Assembly: GCF_000523235.1 (NCBI RefSeq)
Contig: NZ_CP006850.1
Span: forward strand, 7,254,001 to 7,318,000
From: Nocardia nova SH22a
Lineage (GTDB): Bacteria > Actinomycetota > Actinomycetes > Mycobacteriales > Mycobacteriaceae
Length of the DNA: 64,000 nucleotides
Direction: 5' to 3'
In this document: piece by piece, positions 14,538-25,714 of the stretch
Layout: each line of letters begins with the position of its first letter
Position numbering within the stretch: the first letter of the stretch is position 1
Translations under genes and position numbers: made by a program
The notes under the pieces: model-generated
The model's input: the letters and a program-made list of their open reading frames with translations, nothing else
Databases searched by the model: none
What the model was told of the DNA's origin: nothing

Positions 14538-17500
14538 CGTGCGTCGCTGTGTAATGCCGCTTCGAGCAGGGCGAGTTCGGCGGCGATGGGATCCTCCGGT
14601 GGTTCGGGTTCCGCTGTCGGTGCGACGGGTTCCGATTCGACGTCCGGTTCCTCGGATTCGATTGCGCCGAGCAGGTATTCGGCCGCCGCGTCGATGGTGG
14701 GATAGTCGAATCCGAAGGTCGCCGGAAGGGCCACCCCGAAGCCGTCCTGCAGCCGGGAGCGCAGTTCGACCACCGCCAGCGAGTCCATGCCGAGCTCGGT
14801 GAATCCCTGTCCAGGATCGACCAGATGGGCGCCGTCGAGTCCCAGCACCGCCTTCACCTCACCGGTGGTGAGCTCACGCACCAGCGCGATCCGATCGATG
14901 CGCGCGCCCGCCCGCACCCGTTCCCGCATCGACGCGCTCACCGGCGCGGGCGCCGGGACCGCCGCCGCGAGGTTGCCGTACCAGGGGTCTGCGCCCGCGG
15001 CGAGTTTCGCCCACTCGACCTCGGCGGCGACCACGGTCGCACCGGCCGCGTGCAGATTGTTCAGCAACAATCGCAGCCCCTGGGCGGGCGCGAGCGGCCG
15101 GTAGCCGCGCAGTCGCGCGCGCTCGCGTTCGGCCGGGTCCAGGCGCGCGGCCATGCCGATCTCGTCCCACGGGCCCCATGCGATCGCGGTGGCCGTGACG
15201 CCCCGGGTGCGCAGGATCGAGGCGTAACCGTCCAGATAGGCGTTGGCGGCCGCGTAGTTGCCCTGTCCCCCGGCGCCGACGGTGGCCGTGAGCGACGAGA
15301 AGAACACCACGAATTCGGTGTCGGCGCCGAGGATTCCGAGCAGGGTGCGCAGCCCGCCGACCTTGGGCGCGAGCACGGGTTCGAAGCGAGCGGCGTCCGA
15401 TCCGGCGAGGGTGACATCGTCGAGCACGCCCGCGGCGTGCACGATGCCACCCAGCGGCCAGGGCGCGTCGGCGATCACATCGGTGAGCGATCCGGTGGCG
15501 ATATCGGACACCCGCACCGTCACCGAGCACCCCGCACCACGGATGTCGTCCAGCAACCGTTCGACCTCGGCATCCGGTGCGGTGCGCCCGACCAGGACGA
15601 GATGCCCCGCCCCCTGTTCGGCCAGTGCCCGCGCCACCCGTGGGCCGATACCACGCAGGCCGCCGGTGATCAGATAGGTGCGATCGGACCGGATGGCGAG
15701 ATCGGTGGCCGGGCGCGCCTTCCGCAGCCTGGCCACATACCGCTGCCGAGCCCGGTGCGCGATCCGCAATTCCGGTGCGCCGGATCGGATCTCGGCCACC
15801 AATCGGCGTAGCGACCCGTCGCTGTCGTCGTCGAGATCGACCGTACTGCACTGCAATTCGGGGAACTCGCGCCGAACCACGGTGGCCAGGCCCCAATAAC
15901 CGGTCGCCGCCGGATCGCCGACGTCGCCGTCCCCGGTCACAGCCTGTGCCCGGCGGGTAGGCCACCAGACCCGCGCGCGTTGTCCCGCCAGGGCGGGCAG
16001 CGGCCGCACCGCCGCCGCGTATCGGTTCGCCAGTGCGCGGACGTAGTCGGCCGAATCGTCGTCCACGGCGGAGAGCGCACGCAGATCGACGAATCCGCGA
16101 TATTCGGCATGTGCGATCTCGGCGGGCCACGCGCCCTGTTCGGCGGGAGTGCCGCCGTCGGCGAGGACGGTGACCGATTCGATGCCGCCCTGGTCCAGGA
16201 TCGTGGCGAACCGCCGCAGGCGATCGGCGCGATCGTCCACCACGAGCAGTGCCACCGGCCGCGCCGGGTCCGCGATGTCCCCGGTGCGCACCCATTGCTG
16301 TTCGTAGGTGGTATCGGCGCTCGTCCGGGCCAGCGCGCGTTCGACCTGCGCCCGGCCGATCCGCCGCGATTCGAATCCGTCGACCGCCACGACCAGTTCG
16401 CCTGTCGCGCTGTACATCCGGATCCGGGCGGTGAACGCCTCGTCCCCGGCTTCGTGCCCGCCGATCAGCCGGGCGTGAATCCACAGTGGGCCCTCGGTGC
16501 GGCGGCCGCTGAAGTAGTAGCGGTCGATGCTGAACGGAACGTAGATGTTTTCCTGGGCCCGCAGGGCGTCGGTGTCGTACTTCCAGCAGCTGTTGAGCAC
16601 CTGGAAGGCCGCCTCGACCAGTCCCGGGTGCAGGGGTTCGGACCCGGTCGCCACCCCGGCGGGGCGCGTCGTGCGGCAGAGCGCCTCGTTGTCGCCGCGC
16701 CAGATGGTGTCGATCCAGTGGAAGGAGTTGCCGGTGTCGAGGCCCGGAACCCAGACGTCGCGATAGAACTCGAGCCCGGACAGTTCCTCGGGACAGCGGT
16801 CGAGCACTTCCCGGCGCCCGGCTTCGGTCAGATCCGAATCCGGTTCGGGTACGGCGCTTTCCACGACGGTGCGGAACAGCTCGGGCCAGGCCGCCCCGGC
16901 ACTCTCCTCCTGGGCGCAGAGGGTCGCATCCCAGCCCTGCCCACCCGGGCGTAATACCAGCTGCGCCGCCCGGCTGCCGTCGTCGGACACCGCGAACGGG
17001 TTGAGGAACAGGGTGTCGCGCAGGGCGTACGGGCCGTCGATATGCTCCGCGGCCGCCGCCAGCACCATCGCGATATGGGAGGCGCCGGGCACCACCGCCG
17101 TGCCGAACAGCCGGTGGTCGGTCACGTAGGCCGGTGCGGCACAGGAGAACTCGCGTTCGTAGCGGATCTCCTCCGACAGCGGCAGCGAAATCCGGCGTCC
17201 GGGCAGCAGACCCGCGTCGGCGGCGCCGCCGGTTCCGCGCCGCTCTCGCGGTGCGTCGACCCAGTGCCTCGTACGCTGGAAAGCGTAGGTGGGCAGCGGA
17301 ATACGCTGTCCGGCGGCGAAGGGCCCCCAGGGAGTGAGGCAGATGTCGGCGCCGCCGACATAGAGTTTGGCCGCCGCCACCAGCAGCGCACGCCGGAATT
17401 CGTGTGGTCCGTCGGCGGCGAGGATGGTGTGCGCGCCGTGCCGGTCGGCCGCCAGTCGCAGCCGGGCCCGATCGTCGCCGCGAGCACCCAGTACGAGCAA

Positions 17501-20500
17501 CCGGCCACGCCCCGACGCTACTGCGGCGGCCACCACGGCATCGAGTGGATCCGTGTCCCGCATCGCCGAGGCCAGCCACAGATTTCCGGTAGGAGCCTGT
17601 ACCGCAGCGGGTTTCGCGGAACCAGTCCGCATCGCACTCGCGAGATCGAGCGCGCCGGACGCGACGGCGGCGGCGGTCTCGCCGGTCCCGTAGCCGATCA
17701 CCGCGTCCAACGGCAGACCGCAGGACTGCCAGATCCGGGTGAGGACGAATTGCCGCGCCAGCTCCCCGGGCGCATCCCCTCCGGCGGCCGCAACCTCCTC
17801 CATCGCCCGCAGCACCACGGGATCGTCGTGGAATTCCGCCAGAAACTCCGCGACACCCTGCCGCGGCACGTCCCCCAGTACCAGGCATACGCCCTGTCCC
17901 GCACCGGAATCCGTCGCGCTGAACAGGGTGGCGGCGGGCGCGTCCGCCAGATACTCGGTCAGCGCGGCGCGCAGTTCCGGCACCGAGGAGGTCACGACGG
18001 CGAGCCGGTGGGCGTGATGGGCCCGGCCGAAACCGGTGGTGAAGCAGAGGTCCTGGATCGCGAGGCCGGGATCGGCGTCGAGCCGGTCGAGGTAGCGCCG
18101 GGCCAGGGCGCGCAGCGCCTCTGGGGTGTGTGCGGACAATCGGAAGAGACCGGTCCAGTCGTCTGCGACCGGTGTGTCCGGACGCGGCGGCGCGGCCTCG
18201 AGGACCGCGTGCGCATTGGTGCCGCCGATGCCGAACGCCGAGACGGTCGCGATGCGCGGCCGGTCCGCGGGCCACGGCCGCGAGTGCGCTGACACCCGGA
18301 AAGGGGTGTCGTCCCAGGGGATCCGGCTGCTCGGCCGCGCCAGATCGGCCAGTCCCGGCAGCACCGCGTGGTCGAGGGCCAGCACCGTCTTGATGAATCC
18401 CGCGATACCGGCCGCGGTGTCGAGATGACCGATATTGGCCTTGACCGATCCCACTTCACAGCGATCGGCGCGCGGACCGCCGAAAGCCTCGGTGAGAGCG
18501 GCGATTTCCATCGGATCGCCGAGTGCCGTCGCGGTGCCGTGCGCTTCCGCGTAGCCGATCTCCGCCGCCCGCACCCCGGCCGCCCGATGGGCGCGGCGCA
18601 CGACCTCGACCTGACCGTCGACACCGGGCGCGGTGAATCCGACCTTGGCCGAGCCGTCGTTGTTGATCGCACTGCCGCGCACCACCGCGAAGACCCGATC
18701 GCCGTCGCGGACCGCGTCCGCGAGCCGCTTGAGCACCACCACGCCCGCCCCGTTGCCGAAGATCGTGCCCGCGGCCCGCTCGTCGAAGGCCCGGCAGTGC
18801 CCGTCCGGTGACGCGACCATGCCCTCCTGATGCAGATAACCGACCCGATCGGGCACCCGGATCGCCACCCCGCCCGCCAGGGCGATCTCACACTCCCCCC
18901 GGGCGATCGACTGGCAGGCCAGATGCACCGCGACCAGCGAGGTCGAACACGCCGTCTGCACCGTCACGGCCGGACCGCGCAGATCGAGACGGTAGGCGAG
19001 CGAGGTGGGCAGGAAGTCGGGTTCGTTGCCCACCTTGATCTGATAGTGCTGGGTGGCGGGCAGCCGGGTGAAGTCGTCGGCGAAGTACCGGTGGAAGTAG
19101 CTGCTGGGCAGCCCGCCCACGAAGACGCCGGTGCGCGGGCGCTGCGGCGCACCGCCGTAGCCCGCGTGTTCCAGTGCCTGCACGGCGGTTTCGAGCAGTA
19201 TCCGCTGCTGTGGATCGGTAACCTGCGCCTCGCGGGCGGTGAAACCGAAACAGCCGGCGTCGAATCCGGCGATATCGTCCAGAACCGCCGCGGTGCGTAC
19301 GTAATTCGGCGCGGCGATCCGTTCGGCGGACTCACCGGCCGCCAGCAATTCCTCGTCGCCGAGTTCGGTCATGGTGGTGCGGGCCTCGGCGATGACCTTC
19401 CAGAACTCGTCCACATCGGCGGCACCGGGGACCCGGACCGCCATGCCGATCACCGCGAACGGCCCACTGCGATCGGCGTCCTCCGCCTCCTCCGCACGCC
19501 CTTCCACCGCACCCGCGAGCGCCGTCGCGAGCGCCGCGACCGTGGGATAGCGGAACAGATCCGTGCGCGCGATCGGCGTACCCAGCGCCTGTTCCAGGAC
19601 CAGGTGCACCCGGGCGACGAGCAGCGAATTACCGCCCAGGTCGAAGAAGTTCGCGGTGTCGGGGACGATGTCGCGCCCGAGCACCTCCGCCCAGACCGCG
19701 GCGATCGTGGCCGACAGGGCCGTGGGTGTGGACTGTGCTCCGGCGGGTACGGGATCGGCCGGAGCGGGCAGGCGCGAACGATCGATCTTTCCCGCCGAAT
19801 TGCGCGGGAACTCGTCCAGCACAACGAACTTCGTCGGAACCATGTAAGACGGCAACAGTGCGCGCAAGCCCGCCCTGAGCTCATCGGTGTCGAGGACCGC
19901 ATCGGGCGCGCCGACGAGATAGCCCACCAGTTCGCGCCGCTGCGGATCGTCGCCGTGAACGGTGACCACCGCCTCGCGCACCTTTCCGGCCGCCCGCAGC
20001 GCCGCCTCCACCTCCCCCGCCTCGATCCGCAGTCCGCGCAGTTTCAGCTGGTGGTCGGTGCGGCCGAGATAGTCCAGGCGGCCGTCGGCGGTGCGGCGGA
20101 CCCGATCACCGGTGGCGTACAGTCGCTCCCCGCGGCGACGGTCGGCGACGAAGCGCCCGATCTCGTCGTCGGGATCGACGTATCCGCGCGCCAGGCACAC
20201 ACCCGCGAGATACAACTGCCCCGGAACACCCACGGGCACAACCTGTCCCGCGTCGTCGAGTACCAGGGTGCGCACATTCTCGATCGGTCGGCCCAATGTG
20301 ACCGCCGCACCCGGCAGCACCCGCTCGCAGGTCACATCGACGGCGGCCTCGGTGGGCCCGTAATAGTTGTAGAGCGCCGTCTCCGGCAGCAGCCGGTGGA
20401 ATTCCGCCGCGACATCGGCGGGCAGCGCCTCACCGCTGGTGGTCACGTAGCGCAGCGAGGTGCAGTCGGCGACGCCGGGTTCGGCCAGCCAGGTCCGCAA

Positions 20501-21928
20501 CATGGACGGGACGAAGTGCGCGACGGTGATCGACTGCGCGCGAACGACATCCACCAGGTATCGCGAGTCGCGATGACCGTCGGGGTCGGCGATCACCGAA
20601 CACGCGCCGTGCACGAGGGGATAGAACAGATCCCACACCGAGACGTCGAAGGTCAGCGGGGTCTTCTGCAGGACACGGTCCGTCTCCCCGATGCGTATCT
20701 CGTTGTGCAGCAGCCGGTTACAGATCGCCGCGTGTTCGATCAGCACACCTTTGGGGCGGCCGGTGGAACCGGAGGTGTAGAGGACGTAGGCGAGATCCGT
20801 CGGCGATCCCGTACGCCGGGCACCCGCCTCCGCGGCCTCGATATCCGCCCACACCGCCGTCAGATCGATCGCGGTGACGCCTTCGGCGAATGCCGGTCGC
20901 CCGGCGATGTCGGCATCGTCGCACAGCACCACCGGCACCCCGGCGTCGGCGAGGACGCTCGACAAGCGCGCGTCCGGATCCGCGGGGTCCAGCGGCAGAT
21001 AGGCCGCACCCGCCTTCATGATCCCCAGGGCCAGCACCGGAACCCGCCACGACCTGCGCACGCAGAGGGCGACGATGCCGCGCGGCCGCACGCCGAGGGT
21101 GGTCAGATATCCGGCCACGCGCGCGGCCCGTTCATCGAGTTCGGCGTAGGTCAGGGTGGTGTCGCCGGAGACCACGGCGATATCGTCCGGTGCCGTCGCC
21201 GCACGCTCGGCGATCAGCGCGGTCAAGGTCGTGGCGGGGCGATCGGCCCAGGGACCGTCGCCCCACCCGTCCGCGAGTTCGGGCGCCAGCATCGGCAGCC
21301 CGCCCAGAGCCCGTTCCTCCTCGGCGGCAAGTGAATCCATGAGAACCGACCACTGCGCCAGCAGTCCCCGCACGGTCTCCGGCTCGAACAGCTCGGCATC
21401 GAATTCACAACGCAGCTCGCCGGTGTCGCGGTCGGCGACGAAGACCAGATCGCAGCCGACGACGGTATCGCAGGCATCCTCGGCCGCCGCCGATTCGACC
21501 GCACCGGTGCCGAGTTCGCAATAGGCGACCTGGAACAGCGGATGCCGGTCGAATACCGTTGCCACGCCGAGCCGCCCGATCAGCTCGTCGGAATCGAACC
21601 GCTCCCGCGTCGCGAGCAGGTCCGCGCGCGCCCGGTCGGTCCGCGCACGGATCTGCGCGGCGGTGACCTCCGGTCCGGCATCGACCAGCAGCGGCATCGC
21701 GGTGAACGAATCACCCTGCGGTACGACCACTCCGAGCACGACCTGCGCATGCTCACCGTGGCGGTGCAGCAGCGTGACCAGCGCGGCGAGCGACCGCTCG
21801 ACGGTGCCCGCGGCGGGATGGGCCTCCCTGGCACGCAGGAAGCGCTGTACGGGTCCGCGCGGGAAATCCGGCGCGATCGCGATGACTCCGGGTTCGAAGC
21901 AGTCCGCTTGCACAGTAACTCGATCCAC
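14531..21928 (-). CDS. Hybrid NRPS-PKS: half C-A(Ser)-PCP-KS-(inactive AT)-DH-KR-ACP
   Basis: Residues ~1-215 match only the C-terminal lobe of a condensation domain; the HHxxxDG half is absent. A domain ~225-740 has core motif YVLYTSGSTGRPKG and the specificity-pocket reading D428-V429-W432-H471-T496-S498-Y522-V530-D531-K714, very close to serine codes (DVWHxSxxDK). PCP S768 follows. KS ~825-1245 is intact (C994, H1130, H1168). The AT-like region reads GYGTGE at 1412-1417, so the catalytic serine is missing. DH has H1605 (DHRLFGTAVVPG), but E1772 where Asp is usual. KR has TGGLRGIG, an LDD motif (2169-2171, B-type) and Y2225. ACP S2383 is in LGMDSL. GTG 21928 abuts the carbamoyltransferase stop. 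It should add Ser, then one ketide unit reduced to the hydroxyl or alkene level. Confidence 0.93.
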
Positions 21929-23722
21929 TTATCCGGCGGTGACCGGCTCGACCAGGTAATCGCCGATGGCCAGCACGTCCAGGCCCGCGGTGACGAACGT
22001 TTCCAGCGCCTCGGCCGGAGTGCGCACGATCGGCTGGCCCTTCACGTTGAAGGAGGTGTTCAGCACGATCGGCGTCCCGGTCTGCTGCCGGAATGCCTCG
22101 ATCACCGTCCAGAACCGCGCGTTCGCCGACTTCGAGACGGTCTGCACCCGCGCCGAACCGTCGACATGGGTGACCGCGGGCAACTGTTCGCGGAACTCCG
22201 GGCGCACCGCCGTGATGAACAGCATCCAGGCATAGGTGCCGACCTCGTGGTCCTTGATATCGAAATAGGTCGTGGCGTACTCGTCCAGCACCGCGGGCGC
22301 GAACGGCCGGAACGCCTCACGCTTCTTGACTTTCGCATTGATGATGTCGCGCATCCGCGGATGCCGGGGATCACCGAGAATGCTGCGGTTGCCCAGTGCG
22401 CGCGGGCCGTATTCCAGCCGTCCCTGGAACAGCGCCCCGATCTGCCCGGCGGCGAGGCGGCGGCCGAGTTCGGCGGCCAGGTCCTCGAAGTCGGCGAATC
22501 GGGTTGCGGTGCAGTCGGTCCGGTGGGCCAGTGCGGCGGCGATGTCGTCGTCGCCGAATTCCGGTCCGCTCAGCGGGGTTTCGATCCCCGCGATCGGTTC
22601 AGAAGCGCCCTGATGGTGGACGTACAGCGCCGCCCCCAGAGCAGTGCCGTCGTCACCGGCCGCGGACTGGATGTACATCCGCTTGAACTGGCGGCTGCGC
22701 AGGATCACTCCGTTCGCGGTGCAGTTCAGCGCCACCCCTCCGGCCATGCACAGATCGGTCGCGCCGGTCTGTTTCCGGAAGTGCCGCAGGGTGTGCAGCA
22801 GGGTCGCCTCCAGCGCCGCCTGCAGTGCGGCGGCGATATCGCGGTGATGATCGGTGAGCTCGTCCTCGGGAGCCCGTGCGGGACCGAAGATCTCCTCCAG
22901 CGCCTTCAGCGTGCCGCGATAAGTTTCCCGGTCCCAATCGGTTTCGTTGCGGTACAGGACGGGAATGGTAAAGGTGCCGTCCGGTCGCAGATGGATCAGA
23001 TCCATCATCGCCGCGAAATGTTTGCGGTGGTCGCCGTAGGGCGCCAAGCCCATGATCTTGTATTCGTCGAGGCCGAAGGCGAAGCCCAGATAGTAGGTGA
23101 AGACACCATAGAGAATTCCGAGCGAATTCAGTTCCGATACCGTCGCGATCGGCTCGATACCGGCGTCCGAGCCCAGTGCCACGGTCGCGCTGTGCTGCTC
23201 ACCCATACCGTCGGCGACCAGGATCAACGCCGAATCGAATCCGCTCGGATAGAACGTGCTGGCCGCATGGGCCAGATGATGCGGCACCTGCACCAGCCGG
23301 TCGTCCCAGTCGCCGCCGAAGGTCTCCGAGAGTGTGTCCAGCAACACCTGCCGGGCGAAGACCTCGCGGAAACGGGCACGGCCGAGATCGCTGTGCTCGA
23401 AATCCGCGCGCAAGGGTTCGTAGGAGAAGCCGTGCGCCAGTACGTCCACCGCGTCGATCGATATTCCGGCCCGCTCGAGTCCGTATCGGATGGCATGTTC
23501 GGGAAACGCTCCGGTCGCCTTCTCACCGGTGAAGCGCTCCTCGGCCACGGCACCGGCCAGGCGTCCCTCGTGCAGCAGTGCGGCGGCCGAATCGAAACCC
23601 TGGGTGATGCGGTAGTCACGCCACCCCAGGCCGGGAAAACGCGCTTTCTTGAACGGCACACTGTTGTGCAGGCCGCTGATTCCCAGGATCGTCTTCGGTT
23701 GCGCGGCAGGCAATCTCACCAT
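21929..23722 (-). CDS. O-carbamoyltransferase, NodU/TobZ/CmcH family
   Basis: The 597-residue protein has both halves of the family. The N-terminal Kae1-like metal/nucleotide domain carries HHLAH at 148-152 and VADGMGE near 170. The C-terminal YrdC-like part carries GRLEYGPRALGNRSIL (~434-449) and KKREAFRPFAP (~466-476). These enzymes use carbamoyl phosphate and ATP to make carbamoyl-adenylate, then transfer carbamoyl to a hydroxyl group of a natural product. It sits 9 bp after the methyltransferase gene and directly before the NRPS-PKS gene. The acceptor here is unknown; a serine-derived or ketoreductase-derived hydroxyl is a reasonable guess. The ribosome site before ATG 23722 is weak. Confidence 0.94.
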   Translation of the reverse strand: MVRLPAAQPKTILGISGLHNSVPFKKARFPGLGWRDYRITQGFDSAAALLHEGRLAGAVAEERFTGEKATGAFPEHAIRYGLERAGISIDAVDVLAHGFSYEPLRADFEHSDLGRARFREVFARQVLLDTLSETFGGDWDDRLVQVPHHLAHAASTFYPSGFDSALILVADGMGEQHSATVALGSDAGIEPIATVSELNSLGILYGVFTYYLGFAFGLDEYKIMGLAPYGDHRKHFAAMMDLIHLRPDGTFTIPVLYRNETDWDRETYRGTLKALEEIFGPARAPEDELTDHHRDIAAALQAALEATLLHTLRHFRKQTGATDLCMAGGVALNCTANGVILRSRQFKRMYIQSAAGDDGTALGAALYVHHQGASEPIAGIETPLSGPEFGDDDIAAALAHRTDCTATRFADFEDLAAELGRRLAAGQIGALFQGRLEYGPRALGNRSILGDPRHPRMRDIINAKVKKREAFRPFAPAVLDEYATTYFDIKDHEVGTYAWMLFITAVRPEFREQLPAVTHVDGSARVQTVSKSANARFWTVIEAFRQQTGTPIVLNTSFNVKGQPIVRTPAEALETFVTAGLDVLAIGDYLVEPVTAG

Positions 23723-23731
23723 GGCGGATGC

Positions 23732-24556
23732 TCACAATCTTCGAGCCCGCGGACGCTTGCGGGCGAAATACTGGCTGGTCTCGTACAGTTCGACCGCGAT
23801 GTCGGTATCGGGGACGACGCGCTCCAGGAAGGCCCGGTGCGCGTCGACATCCGCCGGATCGGCACCGGCGAGTTCCAGATAGGCCGGTGCGCATTGTTCG
23901 AAACCCAAGGCATGCAACATCTTCGCCTCCGGCATCGCAGACACCGGCTGGAACCGGTCGCGGCGCGCGACGATGAATCCGGCGTCGGCCAGCAGCTGCG
24001 GCGTGCGCGCGTAACTGTCGTGGGCGGCGCCGCGCGCCCGGCCCAAGGCGAACCACCACTCCCGCCACAGATCCGCGGCCGGATCGTCGCCCGGTACGAA
24101 GCGCAGCGCGCCCACATCCGACATCTCCAGCAGCAGGGCGCCGTCGGCGGCGAGCATGCGTTCCATGGCGGTGAGCGCGGACGCCGGATCGGCGACGTGC
24201 ATGAGCAGGAATCGGCTGTACACCCAGTCCACGGTCCCGGCCGCCAGCGGCGCGTCCTCGACTCCCGCGTGGACGAAGCGGACCTGCGGCAGATCACCGA
24301 CCAGTCGCCGGGCGATCCCGAGTTGTTCGGCCGAGGAGTCGATCGCGTACACCAGCCCGTCGGGGCCCACCCGGTCGGCGAGCCACGCCGTCATGGTTCC
24401 GTGCCCGCAGCCGATATCGGCCACCGTCGCGCCCGGCCCGAGTCCGACGGATTCGACGAAGGCCCGGGAACTGGGGTTGTAATGCTGGTCGAGCAGGGCC
24501 AGGCGCGCCGCGTCGCGGTCGCCGACGGCCATGCTGTAGGTCATCGCTGCAGCCAT
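23732..24556 (-). CDS. Class I SAM-dependent methyltransferase
   Basis: A 274-residue methyltransferase with motif I as VADIGCGHGTM (around residues 45-55), an acidic residue ending the second strand (VYAIDSS), and WVYSRFLLMHVADP later, as in UbiE/class I small-molecule methyltransferases. ATG 24556 is preferred because AGGGAG lies six bases before it; in-frame codons further upstream would overlap the acyltransferase gene and lack such a site. The gene is 10 bp after the BAHD-like gene and 9 bp before the carbamoyltransferase, so it is surely part of the operon. Whether it makes an O-, N- or C-methyl group cannot be read from the sequence. Confidence 0.9.
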   Translation of the reverse strand: MAAAMTYSMAVGDRDAARLALLDQHYNPSSRAFVESVGLGPGATVADIGCGHGTMTAWLADRVGPDGLVYAIDSSAEQLGIARRLVGDLPQVRFVHAGVEDAPLAAGTVDWVYSRFLLMHVADPASALTAMERMLAADGALLLEMSDVGALRFVPGDDPAADLWREWWFALGRARGAAHDSYARTPQLLADAGFIVARRDRFQPVSAMPEAKMLHALGFEQCAPAYLELAGADPADVDAHRAFLERVVPDTDIAVELYETSQYFARKRPRARRL

Positions 24557-24566
24557 GGCGATCTCC

Positions 24567-25712
24567 CTACGACTGCCGGACCGGCTCGTGATCGAGTGTG
24601 GAGGCCCAGTGCAGGCCGTGCGCACGCTCGGGATCGGGCAGCAGATAGCACCCGTGCTGGCGTGGGCGGCGGGCCGGAGTCACCTGCGCCACCGGCGGCC
24701 CCGCGCCGAAATCCAGCCAGGAGGCCGGAATCCGGGACACATCGCTGACCAGGAAACCGGAATCCGGCGGATAGCCCCACACCCGATCGAGCGCCGCCAG
24801 GCCCCGCACCCGCAGGAACGTCTCGATCTCGGCCACCGCGTCGTCGATCCGCCCGGGGACCGTATCGATTTCGGCGCGAACCCGGCCCGCGATCTCGGCG
24901 ACGGTGGATTCGCGCACCCAGCCGGTCTCGACCTCGAGGAGCACCTGCAGGAATCCGTTGCCGAAGTAGGTGGGTCCCAGTTCGCGAACGTGGCGGCGGA
25001 TATCGACCGGGCAGGCCAGGGTGATCCGCTCGGTGTCGGCGATCGCCGCGTAGTCGCGAAACAGGCTCGCTGCCAGCAGATTCGCGGTAGAAAGACCCGA
25101 ATCCTGCGCCTGCGCTTCGAATTCGGTGAGGTCCAGGGCGCCGGTGCGCACCTCGAGTTCGGGCAGTACCGCATCGGGCGCGACGGTCACGAATCCGGCC
25201 CGGCGCAACGCCTCCGGGTCGACCCGGTCCCGCTCGCGGGCCTGCGGCCGGGTCAGTACCGTGCGATCACAGCGCGGGGACAGGAAGCGGGCGCCCCGCG
25301 ACCGGGCGGCCCAGGCCGCGAGGAAGAAGAACAGGCCGTATCCGTCGGCGAGCCCGTGCGACATCGACAGCCCGATCGCGGTCCGATCACCACGGCGCAC
25401 GACCCTGCCGCGGGCGAGAACATGGCCGCGGCCGATCCGGACGGGATCGACGCACTCGCTCAGTGGCGCATCGGGATCGCCTGTCGTGGCGCGGATCTCG
25501 GGCCGCGGATCGTCGACGTCCATGGCCAGGGTGTGTTCGTCGAGCTGGACGAGCGCCGCGTCCGCACCGGCGAATTCGCGTGCGGTCTCGATGTAGGCGG
25601 CGACCAGTCGCTCGGCGTCGAGTTCGGCATCGAACTCGACCACGAACTGCAGCGGACCGGCCATGTTCGCCGTCCACATGTGGTCGACGGCCGACAGCGG
25701 TAGCGGCGCCAT
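24567..25712 (-). CDS. BAHD-like / condensation-superfamily acyltransferase
   Basis: A 381-residue CoA- or carrier-dependent acyltransferase fold. The catalytic HxxxDG motif reads HGLADG at 119-124, within LSMSHGLADGYG, so the first His of the NRPS HHxxxDG motif is Ser. A DFGAG at 334-338 matches the DFGWG structural motif of BAHD enzymes. The protein is shorter than an NRPS C domain. ATG 25712 follows GAGAGGAG and lies two bases after the ligase stop. The NRPS in this operon has only half a C domain, so this protein may form the acyl-serine amide in trans. It could equally acylate a hydroxyl late in the pathway. Confidence 0.78.
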   Translation of the reverse strand: MAPLPLSAVDHMWTANMAGPLQFVVEFDAELDAERLVAAYIETAREFAGADAALVQLDEHTLAMDVDDPRPEIRATTGDPDAPLSECVDPVRIGRGHVLARGRVVRRGDRTAIGLSMSHGLADGYGLFFFLAAWAARSRGARFLSPRCDRTVLTRPQARERDRVDPEALRRAGFVTVAPDAVLPELEVRTGALDLTEFEAQAQDSGLSTANLLAASLFRDYAAIADTERITLACPVDIRRHVRELGPTYFGNGFLQVLLEVETGWVRESTVAEIAGRVRAEIDTVPGRIDDAVAEIETFLRVRGLAALDRVWGYPPDSGFLVSDVSRIPASWLDFGAGPPVAQVTPARRPRQHGCYLLPDPERAHGLHWASTLDHEPVRQS

Positions 25713-25714
25713 CC

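Noticed and set aside
21542..24748. A 1,068-codon open frame on the plus strand, antisense to the carbamoyltransferase and NRPS-PKS genes
   Set aside because: It is Arg/Gly/His-rich without family motifs and mirrors the codon pattern of the real minus-strand genes. Long antisense frames are expected in high-GC DNA.
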